Both the position numbers and the translations under genes were made by a program. A DNA stretch of 64,000 bases from Streptomyces sp. DHE7-1 (GTDB lineage: Bacteria > Actinomycetota > Actinomycetes > Streptomycetales > Streptomycetaceae), in assembly GCA_016432725.1 (NCBI GenBank), contig JACJDG010000003.1, forward strand, positions 5,052,001 through 5,116,000, written 5' to 3'. The notes beneath the pieces were generated by a model. The model saw only the letters and a list, made by a program, of their open reading frames with translations, made no database searches and had not been told where the DNA came from. Shown one piece after another: positions 8,990 to 17,855 of this stretch (within the stretch, counting starts at the first letter, position 1; each line of letters starts with the position of its first letter).

Positions 8990-11503
8990 TCAGGCTTCGG
9001 GCGCCTCCGCGGCGGCCGCCGCCTTCCGGGTACGGCGCGCCTTCGGAGCCGCCTCGGCGGACTCGGCGGCGGGCGCCGTCACCTTGCGGGTGGTCCGGCG
9101 GCGCGGCTTGGCCTCCGGCTCCTCGGTGGCCTGCGCCGGGATCTCCGGAACGGCCGCCTCGGCCACGGCCTTGCGGGTCCGCCGGGCCTTGGGCGCGGCC
9201 ACCTCGGCCCCGTCCACCGCGGTCTCGGCGGCGGCCGCGGTCTTGCGGGTGCGGCGCGGCTTGGCCTCGGTCTCGGGTGCCTGGGGTGCCTCGGTGGTCT
9301 CCGGTGCGGCGACCGCCTTCTTGCGGGTGCGGCGCGGCTTGGCCTCGGTGGCTTCCGCGGTGTCCACGGCGGTCTCGGCGGCGGCGGCGGTCTTGCGGGT
9401 CCGGCGCGGCTTGGCCTCGGCCTCGGCCTCGGGTGCCTGGGGTGCCTCGGTGGTCTCCGGTGCGGCGACCGCCTTCTTGCGGGTGCGGCGCGGCTTCGTC
9501 TCCGTGGCTTCCGCGGTGTCCACGGCGGTCTCGGCGGCGGCCGCGGTCTTGCGGGTCCGGCGCGGCTTGGCCTCGGCCTCGGGTGCCTCGGGTGCCTCGG
9601 GTGCCTCGGGTGCCTCGGTGGTCTCCGGTGCGGCGACCGCCTTCTTGCGGGTGCGGCGCGGCTTCGTCTCCGTGGCCTCCGCGGTGTCCACGGCGGCCTC
9701 GGCGACCGGTTCGGCGGCCTTGCGGGTCCGGCGGCGCGGCTTCGGCTCGACGGCCTCGACCACGGCCTCGGCCGCTGCCTCCACAGGGGCGGCCTCGGCC
9801 ACGGGCGCCTCGGCCACGGCGCTCTCGGCCGGCTGGGCGGCCTTCCGCGTGCGGCGACGGCGCGGCTTCTCCGGAGCGTCCAGGACGGCCGGGCCCTGAG
9901 CCGTGTCCACCGACTCGACGGCGGGCGTCTCGACGGCGGGCGTCTCGACGGTCGCGGCGGCGGCCGTCACCGGCTCGGCCCCGTTCCCGCCGCGTGTACG
10001 GCGACGGCGGCGCGGGGTGCGGGTGCCCGCGGTCTCCCCGGCGGTGCCGGACCCGGTGGCCGTCGTCGGGGCCGAGGCGGCGTCCGTCGGGGCCCCGCCG
10101 CGCGTGCGGCGACGGCTGCGCGGAGTGCGCGGTGCGCGCTCCCGCTCGGCCGCCGGGGCGGCACCGGACTCGGCGCGGCCGCCACGGCCACCCCGGCTCC
10201 GGCCGCGCGCTCCGCGGCCACCGGTCTCGCCCAGGTCCTCCAGCTCCTCCGCGTCGAGCCCGGCGCGGGTCCGCTCCGAACGCGGCAGTATGCCCTTCGT
10301 GCCCTCGGGGATGCCGAGGTCGGAGAACAGGTGCGGGGAGCTCGAGTACGTCTCCGCCGGGTCGTTGAAGTCCAGCTCCAGCGCCTTGTTGATGAGCTGC
10401 CAGCGCGGGATGTCGTCCCAGTCGACGAACGTGATCGCCGTACCCTTGGCGCCCGCGCGGCCGGTGCGGCCGATGCGGTGCAGGTACGTCTTCTCGTCCT
10501 CGGGGACTGGTAGTTGATGACGTGGGTCACGCCCTCGACGTCGATGCCGCGCGCGGCGACGTCGGTGCAGACGAGGACGTCGACCTTGCCGTTGCGGAAG
10601 GCCCGCAGGGCCTGCTCGCGGGCGCCCTGGCCCAGGTCGCCGTGGACCGCGCCGGAGGCGAAGCCGCGCCGTTCGAGCTGCTCGGCGATGTCGGCGGCGG
10701 TGCGCTTGGTGCGGCAGAAGATCATCGCGAGCCCGCGGCCGTCGGCCTGCAGGATGCGGGCGGCCATCTCCGGCTTGTCCATCGAGTGCGCGCGGTAGAC
10801 GAACTGCTTGATGTTCGCGACCGTCGCGCCCTCGTCGTCCGGCGAGGTGGCGCGGATGTGGGTCGGCTGCGACATGTAGCGGCGCGCGAGGCCGATGACC
10901 GCGCCCGGCATGGTCGCGGAGAACAGCATGGTCTGGCGCCTGGCCGGAAGCATGTTGATGATCTTCTCGACGTCGGGCAGGAAGCCCAGGTCGAGCATCT
11001 CGTCGGCCTCGTCGAGGACCAGGCTCTTGATGTGGTTCAGGTTCAGCTTCTTCTGGCCCGCGAGGTCCAGAAGCCGGCCGGGGTGCCGACGACCACGTCG
11101 ACGCCCTTCTTCAGGGCCTCGACCTGGGGCTCGTAGGCCCGGCCGCCGTAGATCGCGAGGACGCGCACGTTGCGCACCTTGCCCGCGGTCAGGAGGTCGT
11201 TGGTGACCTGCTGGCACAGCTCGCGCGTCGGGACGACGACGAGCGCCTGCGGGGCGTCGGTCAGGGCCTCGGGGGCGGCGCGTCCGGCCTCCACGTCGGC
11301 GGGGACCGTCACGCGCTCCAGGAGCGGGAGGCCGAAGCCCAGCGTCTTGCCGGTGCCGGTCTTGGCCTGGCCGATGACGTCCGTGCCGGAAAGGGCGACG
11401 GGGAGCGTCATCTCCTGGATGGGGAAGGGGTGACGATGCCGACGGCCTCCAGGGCCTCGGCCGTCTCGGGAAGGATTCCGAGGTCTCGAAACGTCGTAGT
11501 CAG
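8990..11503 (-). CDS. DEAD-box RNA helicase with long repetitive basic tail
   Basis: ATP-dependent RNA helicase, 838 aa after repair. The core (about residues 1-400) shows the Q-motif ITPFPIQ-like IVTPFPIQEM, Walker A AKTGTGKT, PTRELC, VGTPGRL, DEAD (VLDEADEMLD), SAT (LFSATMP), ARGID and HRIGRTGRAG. The tail (about residues 450-838) is a low-complexity K/R/A/E/P region with repeats of KPRRTRK and an RGG-like patch (RGARGRSRGGRGG), suited to RNA binding. The frame breaks three times: near 10503 (cccgag for cccggag), 11080 (CCCC for CCCCC) and 11430 (CCCC for CCCCC). No ATG/GTG lies near the family start; a CTG at 11501-11503 (LTTTFRDLG), seven bases after AGAGG, is the best start. Likely role: cold-shock, mRNA decay or ribosome assembly. 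Confidence 0.88.
9233..9700 (-). repeat. In-frame tandem repeats encoding the helicase tail
   Basis: A DNA unit containing gaccgccttcttgcgggtgc recurs at 9311, 9467 and 9635, giving periods of 156 and 168 bases (52 and 56 codons). Each unit encodes KPRRTRKKAVAAPETTEAP followed by an acidic/alanine stretch and KPRRTRKTAAAAETAVD. A smaller unit, gggtgcctc (EAP), is repeated two to four times and accounts for the length difference. Such repeats change copy number easily and also collapse in assemblies. Confidence 0.8.
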
Positions 11504-11914
11504 GGTGCTGCCTCTTCTGTGTGGCGCGGCGCGAGGCGAGCGCGGGGGTCTTTGACGGACCGTGCCGGGGACGTCGGCTGCCATACGGGCGAACCACTCG
11601 GGCCAGCCGTAAAGCACGGGACCTCTGCCGACGCTCTAGCGCTCGTACCGCTGAGGGTGTCCCTCCGGTCGACGTACGTAAGAGCCGTACGGCCGGGGAG
11701 GGCTGTCGGGTCGGAGCCGATCGGGCCACCGACCGGGCATCCTCATGCGTGCGGCCTGTCGGGACGCGTCGAACATCGTCGACGCACTCAGCCAGGCGCA
11801 TTACCACCATACCCCGGATTCGCGCACATGCGATGGCCGATTTGCTCACGTAGTCGTGGTCACACCGGTTGGCCGGGGCTTCCGGGGCAGGCGGAGCGGA
11901 CTATTGTGCGCCTC
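11504..11914. other. Divergent intergenic region and long helicase leader
   Basis: A 411-base region with no supported gene. On the minus side it would be a leader of up to 300 bases before the CTG-initiated helicase; promoter-like TATGGT lies near 11810 on the minus strand. It contains a stem-forming stretch (gtacgtaagagccgtac, 11694-11710 approx.). On the plus side it holds the promoter of the ferritin-like gene, with ctattgtgcgcctc immediately before the ATG. Confidence 0.4.
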
Positions 11915-12661
11915 ATGACTAGCTCTGACAAGCCTGAGAACGCGCCCGCCGCCGATGCCGGACCCACCGGCGTCGCCGCCCAGGACTGGGCCCGGGCCTC
12001 CGCCGACCCGCAGTACCGCGCCGCGGTCGTGGACCTGCTCGGAGCGCTCGCGTACGGCGAGCTCGCGGCGTTCGAGCGGCTCGCGGAGGACGCCAAGCTG
12101 GCGCCGACGCTCGCGGACAAGGCGGAGCTGGCCAAGATGGCCTCGGCCGAGTTCCACCACTTCGAGAGGCTGCGCGACCGGCTGACCGAGATCGGCGAGG
12201 AGCCGACCGCCGCGATGGAGCCGTTCGTCGCGGCCCTGGACGGCTTCCACAAGCAGACGGCGCCCTCGGACTGGCTGGAGGGCCTGGTCAAGGCGTACGT
12301 CGGCGACTCGATCGCCAGCGACTTCTACCGGGAGGTCGCGGCCCGCCTGGACTCCGACTCGCGCGAGCTGGTCCTGGCCGTCCTCGACGACACCGGGCAC
12401 GCCGAGTTCGCGGTGGAGAAGGTGCGTGCGGCGATCGACGCGGACCCGCGCATGGGCGGACGGCTGGCGCTGTGGGCGCGGCGGCTGATGGGCGAGGCGC
12501 TGTCGCAGTCGCAGCGCGTGGTCGCCGACCGCGACGCGCTGTCCACGATGCTCGTGGGCGGCGTGGCCGACGGGTTCGACCTCGCCGAGGTGGGCCGGAT
12601 GTTCTCCCGCATCACCGAGGCGCACACCAAGCGGATGGCCGCGCTGGGCCTCGCGGCCTGA
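11915..12661 (+). CDS. Ferritin-like fold protein (MiaE-like)
   Basis: A 248-aa all-helical protein with the features of the ferritin-like fold-containing family found in actinobacteria and related in shape to tRNA hydroxylase MiaE. Possible metal ligands are YGELAAFERLAED, SAEFHHFERL and the later DTGHAEFAVEKV, giving paired E/H positions for a di-iron site. The N-terminal 20 residues are low complexity (KPENAPAADAGPTG). ATG 11915 is used. It is divergent from the RNA helicase and followed by a hairpin terminator. The reaction is unknown. Confidence 0.75.
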   Translation: MTSSDKPENAPAADAGPTGVAAQDWARASADPQYRAAVVDLLGALAYGELAAFERLAEDAKLAPTLADKAELAKMASAEFHHFERLRDRLTEIGEEPTAAMEPFVAALDGFHKQTAPSDWLEGLVKAYVGDSIASDFYREVAARLDSDSRELVLAVLDDTGHAEFAVEKVRAAIDADPRMGGRLALWARRLMGEALSQSQRVVADRDALSTMLVGGVADGFDLAEVGRMFSRITEAHTKRMAALGLAA

Positions 12662-12679
12662 GACCGGGCCCCGGCGTTC

Positions 12680-12698
12680 GGGGGCGCCGCGCGCCCCC
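12680..12698. terminator. Bidirectional hairpin terminator
   Basis: GGGGGCGC (12680-12687) pairs with GCGCCCCC (12691-12698) around a CGC loop, between the convergent ferritin-like gene (plus) and the small membrane protein (minus). A short tt follows on the plus strand. Confidence 0.6.
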
Positions 12699-12714
12699 TT
12701 GCCGGCGCAGCTCG

Positions 12715-12987
12715 CTACACCGGGATCGATCGTCGGCGCAGCCGGCGGCCGGCCGGGCGGAGCAGCAGGGACAGGGAGGCCGCCGAGACGACCGCGGCGC
12801 CCAGCAGGCTCAGCAGGGCGGTGCCGGGACCGAGTGCGCTGTGGGTGACGAAGTCACCGAAGAGGGCGCCGGCGACGCCCGTCGCGAAGACCAGGGCGGG
12901 GGCGGGCAGGCGGTGTGCCAGCCGCTGCGTCGCCGCCCAGGCCAGGAGCAGGCCGACCAATGCGGATCCGAGTGCTTCCAGGATCAT
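12715..12987 (-). CDS. Small integral membrane protein (90 aa)
   Basis: Starts MILEALGSALVGLLLAWAA at ATG 12985-12987, with GGGAGGG as ribosome site. Three hydrophobic stretches are visible: residues 4-20, 28-48 (PAPALVFATGVAGALFGDFV) and 54-76 (GTALLSLLGAAVVSAASLSLLL), then a basic tail RPAGRRLRRRS. The pattern is that of the small actinobacterial membrane proteins related to transglycosylase-associated (GlsB/YeaQ) proteins, though the match is loose. It lies beyond a terminator following the DUF3107 gene, so it is likely transcribed alone. Confidence 0.6.
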   Translation of the reverse strand: MILEALGSALVGLLLAWAATQRLAHRLPAPALVFATGVAGALFGDFVTHSALGPGTALLSLLGAAVVSAASLSLLLRPAGRRLRRRSIPV

Positions 12988-13173
12988 GTCGGGGGTCCCT
13001 CCCACGGCCGTCCGGTGCTTCGCGGTCGTAGCCCGTCCTACCCGTGACCTGCGGAGTGCAACCCTCCTCCGTGAACGACATGTGCGCCATCTGTGCGCGG
13101 TCACCACGGACCCCACGGCGGCCCGGCCCCCGCCGCGGCACGAGCACCTCGGCGCCTCGGGCACCGGAACGAC

Positions 13174-13212
13174 GGAAGGGGCCCGGCGGCACAGTGCCGC
13201 CGGGCCCCTTCC
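13174..13212 (-). terminator. Perfect 17-bp hairpin terminator
   Basis: GGAAGGGGCCCGGCGGC (13174-13190) pairs perfectly with its complement at 13196-13212 around the loop acagt. It begins 12 bases after the stop of the DUF3107 gene on the minus strand. Confidence 0.85.
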
Positions 13213-13224
13213 GCTGAACGGGAC

Positions 13225-13452
13225 CTACAGAGTGCCGAAGCCGACCTTGCGGACGGTCGGCTCGCCGATCTCCACGTACGCCAGACGGTCCGCCGGCACC
13301 AGGATCTTGCGACCCTTCTCATCCTCGAGGCTGAGCAGCGGCGTCTTTCCGGCCAGGGCCTCAGCCACCACGCGCTCGACCTCGGCGACGCTCTGACCGC
13401 TCTCCAGAACGATCTCGCGGGGCGCGTGCTGCACGCCGATCTTGACCTCCAC
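13225..13452 (-). CDS. DUF3107 protein
   Basis: A 75-aa conserved actinobacterial protein of unknown function. Sequence begins VEVKIGVQHAPREIVLESGQ and ends PTVRKVGFGTL, the characteristic beginning and end of this small family. GTG 13450-13452 is chosen because GGAGGG lies eight bases before it; a longer frame upstream lacks a site. It is a single-gene unit, closed by a perfect hairpin terminator. In many actinobacteria it sits near a TetR gene and an RNA helicase, as here. Confidence 0.85.
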   Translation of the reverse strand: MEVKIGVQHAPREIVLESGQSVAEVERVVAEALAGKTPLLSLEDEKGRKILVPADRLAYVEIGEPTVRKVGFGTL

Positions 13453-13585
13453 GGCTATGTCCCTCCGACGGTCAGTGCTGTGCGCGATCTTCCGCGCCGT
13501 ACCAGCACACATTAGCCCGGTGAGGGGACGTACACGCTGCGGGCCGGAACGCCATCAGCGAACACCGCGGGGGAACAGATGACCG

Positions 13586-14227
13586 TCAGTGGTGATCGAG
13601 GCCGTGCAGCGGGAAGCCGGCGATGCCCCGCCAGGCCAGCGAGGTCAGCAGCTGCACCGCCTGGTCGCGCGGCACGCTGCGGTCGCTGTGCAGCCAGGAG
13701 CGCGCCACGACCTGGGCGAGACCGCCGAGGCCGGAGGCGAGCAGCATCGACTCCGCGCGCGAGAGACCGGTGTCCTCGGCGATGACGTCGCAGATGGCCT
13801 CGGCGCAGTCGTTGGTGACCTTGTCGACGCGCTCGCGCACCGCGGGCTCGTTCGTCAGGTCGGACTCGAACACCAGGCGGAAGGCGCCGCCGTCGTCCTC
13901 CACGTAGGCGAAGTAGGCGTCCATGGTGGCCCGGACGCGCTGCTTGTTGTCGGTCGTCGAGGCGAGCGCGTTGCGCACCGACTGGATCAGCGCCTCGCAG
14001 TGCTGGTCCAGCAGCGCGAGGTAGAGGTCCAGCTTGCCGGGGAAGTGCTGGTAGAGCACCGGCTTGCTGACGCCCGCCCGCTCGGCGATGTCGTCCATCG
14101 CCGCGGCGTGATAGCCCTGCGCGACGAAGACCTCCTGGGCGGCGCCCAGCAACTGGTTCCGTCGGGCTCGGCGTGGCAGCCGTGTGCCACGTGGGCGTGC
14201 CGCCTCAGTCTGCTCGATGGCTGTCAC
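13586..14227 (-). CDS. TetR-family transcriptional regulator
   Basis: A 213-aa regulator with the TetR N-terminal helix-turn-helix: RRNQLLGAAQEVFVAQGYHA then IAERAGVSKPVLYQHFPGKL. The C-terminal ligand-binding domain (residues 70-213) is of the type that follows this subgroup (AYFAYVEDDGGAFRLVFESD). GTG 14225-14227 is the start, with GGGAGG six bases before. The neighbouring DUF3107 gene lies 133 bases downstream on the same strand. No operator could be assigned and the ligand is unknown. Confidence 0.85.
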   Translation of the reverse strand: MTAIEQTEAARPRGTRLPRRARRNQLLGAAQEVFVAQGYHAAAMDDIAERAGVSKPVLYQHFPGKLDLYLALLDQHCEALIQSVRNALASTTDNKQRVRATMDAYFAYVEDDGGAFRLVFESDLTNEPAVRERVDKVTNDCAEAICDVIAEDTGLSRAESMLLASGLGGLAQVVARSWLHSDRSVPRDQAVQLLTSLAWRGIAGFPLHGLDHH

Positions 14228-14396
14228 GCCGCCTCCCAAAGTCGTCCACGTGCGGCGTAGGCCGCGCGGCCATCGTACTTTTCGGTAACCGTGCTGTGCG
14301 CGGTGCGAGCGCAGAATTTCACGTACCGGACGGCGATGAAAGCGGTTGACGCCCCTCTGGCGCGGCCGAACGGGTACCACCCGGTGGCCGCCGGGG

Positions 14397-14633
14397 TCAG
14401 CGGTAGTCGTCCTCGTCGAGGGAGACCACGCGCCGCTGCTCGACGAGATCGGCCTCGTTCCCGCGGGCCGGGTCCACGTCCGTCAAAGGGTCGTCGCGCT
14501 CCGGGGTGACGTCCGTGTGCTGCTCGGCGGAGTCCACCTCGGGGGCCTCGACGTCGATCTCCGGGGCGTTGTCGTCCTCCCGGTCCTCGATCGCGTCGGG
14601 CTCGATGGGGTCCTCGATGGAGTCGTGGGTCAT
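14397..14633 (-). CDS. Small acidic protein (78 aa), function unknown
   Basis: The protein begins MTHDSIEDPIEPDAIEDRED and is extremely acidic: more than a third of the residues are D or E, without a hydrophobic segment, so it is probably disordered. It ends RRVVSLDEDDYR, a tail I believe is conserved in streptomycetes. ATG 14631-14633 has GGGAG upstream. It lies between the TetR gene (downstream on this strand) and a divergent hydrolase. Not a known family to me. Confidence 0.55.
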   Translation of the reverse strand: MTHDSIEDPIEPDAIEDREDDNAPEIDVEAPEVDSAEQHTDVTPERDDPLTDVDPARGNEADLVEQRRVVSLDEDDYR

Positions 14634-14889
14634 GGTGGGCTCCCTTCCTACGAACGTCCCTGGATCCGGCAGGGGCCACATGCGGGTGCCCTCTGTACGA
14701 GCCTAGGAGACACCCGATCCCGGTGCCATGCCGTGAACGTCCGTCCGCCTTGTGGTTGAGCGGTTCCCGGGGGTGTGGCCGCCCCGTCCGGTCCCCGCCG
14801 GGGTCCCGAACCTGTGTCCGTGACGCACCGGTGCAATCTGTGACGGCGAACACATGAGCCGCTACGTGATCGTCTCGTAACATTGCCGC

Positions 14890-15873
14890 ATGTCTTCGAC
14901 CGAGTCGCCGTCCGTACCGGCCGCAAGTGTCCTTCCCAGGGTCGCGCCCGTCCGGGTCGGAGAGGGTGAGCGGCTGAGGTCGGTGGGGCTGCCGGGGGTC
15001 ACCCTGTCGCTGCGTTCGCGGCCGCCCGCGCGCGAGGGGCTGCCGCCCGCGTTCTTCGTCCACGGCCTCGGCGGCTCCTCGCAGAACTGGTCGTCGCTGA
15101 TGGCGGAACTGGACGGCGTGGTCGACGGCGAGGCGGTGGACCTGCCCGGCTTCGGCGACTCCCCGCCGCCGGACGACGGTGACTACTCCGTCACCGGGCA
15201 CGCGCGCGCGGTCATCCGCTGCCTGGACGCCGCCGGCCGCGGCCCGGTGCACCTCTTCGGCAACTCCCTCGGCGGCGCGGTCGCCACGCGCGTGGCCGCC
15301 GTCCGGCCGGATCTCGTCCGCACGCTCACCCTCGTCTCGCCCGCCCTGCCGGAGCTGCGGATCCAGCGGACCGCGGTGCCGACGGGGCTGCTGGGCGTCC
15401 CCGGGGTCGCCCGGCTGTTCACCCGGCTCACCCGGGAGTGGACCGCCGAGCAGCGGGTGCGCGGGGTCATGGCGCTCTGCTACGGCGACCCGGGACGCGT
15501 GTCCGCCGAGGCGTTCGGCCACGCGGTGGAGGAGTTGGAGCGGCGGCAGCAACTCCCTTACTTCTGGGACGCGATGGCACGCTCCGCGCGCGGTATCGTC
15601 AACGCCTACACCCTGGGCGGACAGCACGGGCTGTGGCGGCAGGCCGAGCGTGTGCTCGCCCCCACCCTCCTGATCTACGGTGGCCGCGACCAACTGGTCG
15701 GCTTCCGCATGGCCCGCAAAGCCGCCCGCTCCTTCCGCGACTCGCGTCTGCTGTCGCTGCCGGAGGCGGGGCACGTCGCGATGATGGAGTACCCGGAGAC
15801 GGTGGCGGGGGCCTTCCGGGAACTCCTCGCGCAGGCCGGGAGACCGGCCGCCGACACGGACACGGAGAGCTGA
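14890..15873 (+). CDS. Alpha/beta hydrolase
   Basis: A 327-aa alpha/beta-hydrolase. Seen in order: FFVHGLGGSSQNW (HG-GG oxyanion region), GFGDSPPPDDGDYS, nucleophile elbow FGNSLGGAVA (Ser), acid likely in LIYGGRDQLVGF (Asp) and catalytic His in LPEAGHVAMMEYP. This order matches the MhpC-like/epoxide-hydrolase-like group. An N-terminal extension of about 45 residues is variable. The DUF3152 gene begins six bases after the stop, so they are probably co-transcribed. Substrate unknown. Confidence 0.85.
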   Translation: MSSTESPSVPAASVLPRVAPVRVGEGERLRSVGLPGVTLSLRSRPPAREGLPPAFFVHGLGGSSQNWSSLMAELDGVVDGEAVDLPGFGDSPPPDDGDYSVTGHARAVIRCLDAAGRGPVHLFGNSLGGAVATRVAAVRPDLVRTLTLVSPALPELRIQRTAVPTGLLGVPGVARLFTRLTREWTAEQRVRGVMALCYGDPGRVSAEAFGHAVEELERRQQLPYFWDAMARSARGIVNAYTLGGQHGLWRQAERVLAPTLLIYGGRDQLVGFRMARKAARSFRDSRLLSLPEAGHVAMMEYPETVAGAFRELLAQAGRPAADTDTES

Positions 15874-15879
15874 GGGCTT

Positions 15880-17525
15880 GTGGGACGCCACAGTCGCCGC
15901 GGAGCGGCCCCCAGGGCCGGCTCCGCGGACACAAAGGCACAGGGAGAGGCACGCGACACGGCCCCCGGGGCCGGGCGCGAGGCCGCCGGGCGCGAGGTCC
16001 GGCTGCCCGGCCAGCGACAGGCCCCGGCGGGCGGCCCTAACGCCCCGGGGACGGCACCGCGCCCGGCGCCGGGGGTGCCCGGTTTCCCGCCCGGCACGCC
16101 CGCGCGAGGCGTGCCGCGCTTCCCGGACGGCACGCCCGCCCACGGGGTGCCGCGCCTGCCGGACGGCACGCCCGCGCGAGGTGTGCCGCGCCTTCCGGAG
16201 GGCACTCCGCTCCATGTGACACCCAGGCTTCCGGACGGCACTCCCGCACGGGGCGTGCCCGCGCTTCCGGACGGCACGCCGGCCCGTGGCGTTCCGCGAC
16301 TGCCCGACGGCACGCCCGCGCGCGGTGTGCCGCGGGCCGGTGGCGGCGCCTCCCGGACCCGTGGCGGGCATCCCGAGCAGCGTGAGGCCGGGGGCGGCTG
16401 GGGCGAGTTCAAGGGGGCGGCCGGCGGCGCCAGGACGGCTCCCGGCGGCCCCGGTGCGCCCGGGGGAGGACCGGCGGCTCCCGGTGCCTCGCGGGGCGCG
16501 GGTGACACCGGCACGGCCCTTCCGCGGCAGCGGCGGCGGCAGGCCGGTCCCCGGCAGGACTACCTGGACGCCTTCGGCGAGGACATCGACGTCTTCGAGT
16601 CCGGCGCCCGCCGCAGCGCCGAACCGGGCGGCGGACAGCGGCCGTACGACCCCGAGACGGACACGGCCGTTGCCGGAGCCGGTTTTGGACCGGGCGGCGA
16701 CGGGGCCGGGGCCACTGTGCCCGCGCCGCGCTCCGGAGGCCGGAGCCGGGCCTTCACCGGTATAGCGGCCGCCGCCGTGACCACCGCTCTGGCGATCGTC
16801 GTCGCCGGACAGGTCGCCGACGGACACGACGGCAGCGGCGTCCAGGCCCGGTCCGCCACCGGCCGGGCGGGCGACGCACTGGCCCCGGCGGCACCGCGCC
16901 CTCCGCCGCGCCGAGCGTGGCGGCGCTGACGTACGACCAGAAGATGGCCCGGACGTACCGGCTCGGCGCCGAGCTGAAGGGCTCCGGGAAGTTCGACGCG
17001 GTTCCCGGCCTCGACAGGGCGCCCGGCAAGGGGCAGAAGTACACCTACCGCGTGGACGTCGAGCAGGGACTCGGTCTGGACGCCGCGCTGTTCGCCGAGG
17101 CCGTGCAGAAGACGCTGAACGACGACCGCAGTTGGGCCCATGACGGCGCCCGTACCTTCGAGCGGATCTCCTCCGGCAAGCCGGACTTCGTGATCACGCT
17201 CGCCAGCCCGGGCACCACCGCCGAGTGGTGCGCCAAGTCCGGTCTGGACACCACGGAGGACAACGTCTCCTGCGACTCCGCGTCCACCGAGCGCGTGATG
17301 ATCAACGCCTACCGGTGGGCGCAGGGCAGCGAGACATACGGGGACAAAATTCACGAATACCGGCAGATGCTGATCAATCACGAAGTGGGCCACCGGCTCG
17401 GACACGGTCATGTGACCTGCGACAAGGACGGCGAACTCGCCCCGGTCATGCAGCAGCAGACCAAGTTCCTCGATCACGACGGCATCCACTGCAGGCCCAA
17501 CCCCTGGCCGTATCCCAGGAGTTGA
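15880..17525 (+). CDS. DUF3152 protein: repeat-rich N-terminus, membrane helix, zincin-like domain
   Basis: 548 aa after repair. Residues 1-280 are low-complexity G/P/R sequence including seven 12-residue repeats (TPARGVPRLPDG). One membrane helix follows (AFTGIAAAAVTTALAIVVA, about 290-310), then a C-terminal DUF3152 domain of about 200 residues with HEVGHRLGHGH, a HExxHxxGxxH-like metzincin zinc site, and several cysteines (EWCAKSG, VSCDS, VTCDKDG, GIHCRP) likely to form disulphides outside the cell. The frame breaks near 16882 (GGCCCC for GGCCCCC), restoring LAPGGTAPSAAPSVAAL. GTG 15880 (VGRHSRRG) is the start. Predicted extracytoplasmic, membrane-anchored protein; protease activity is likely from the motif but unproven. 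Confidence 0.8.
16096..16338 (+). repeat. 36-bp tandem repeat (about 7 copies) in the DUF3152 gene
   Basis: Units start at about 16096, 16132, 16168, 16204, 16240, 16276 and 16312. The consensus protein unit is TPARGVPRLPDG; unit 4 is divergent (TPLHVTPRLPDG). The array precedes the membrane helix and is probably a cytoplasmic disordered spacer. Copy number may vary between strains. Confidence 0.85.
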
Positions 17526-17581
17526 CAGGTGGCGCTTATGTCACTTTGACATGAGTCGCATGTTCGTTCATATTTCTCGGC

Positions 17582-17677
17582 ATGTGGTCCCGTCACACCG
17601 TCTCGCGCAGCGCAGCCATCGAGCTGGCGCTGTTCGGTGTGACCGCGCTCTGCGTGGCCGACATCCACTGTCGCTGA
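17582..17677 (+). CDS. Possible 31-aa leader peptide before the ABC operon
   Basis: This ORF begins MWSRHTVSRSAAIELALFGV and ends ALCVADIHCR. Its C-terminal cysteines recall the short leader peptides found before actinobacterial transport operons. It lies in a 330-base gene-free gap (17526-17855) before the substrate-binding protein, 178 bases upstream of that start. There is no clear Shine-Dalgarno sequence, which lowers confidence. Nothing else was recognised in the gap apart from an AT-rich patch at 17561-17580. Confidence 0.3.
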   Translation: MWSRHTVSRSAAIELALFGVTALCVADIHCR

Positions 17678-17855
17678 CGCCGCCTCCCTGGCGTTCGCGT
17701 CGCGACTTCTTCCCCTTTCTCGTCCGTGACCGTGTCACGGGTGTCTTCGACGACCCGACGCCGGGGCCGACGTCTGTCCGCAGCCGTCTCACTCCTCGTC
17801 CATCTGTCTCACTTTTCGAGAAATCCTCGATCAGCCCCGAGAGGTCGTCATTCCG

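Noticed and set aside
6830..10513. A 1227-codon open frame on the plus strand across the NYN, hydrolase and helicase genes
   Set aside because: It is a GC-driven shadow: composition is arginine/proline/glycine only, and well-supported genes with domain motifs occupy other frames on both strands.
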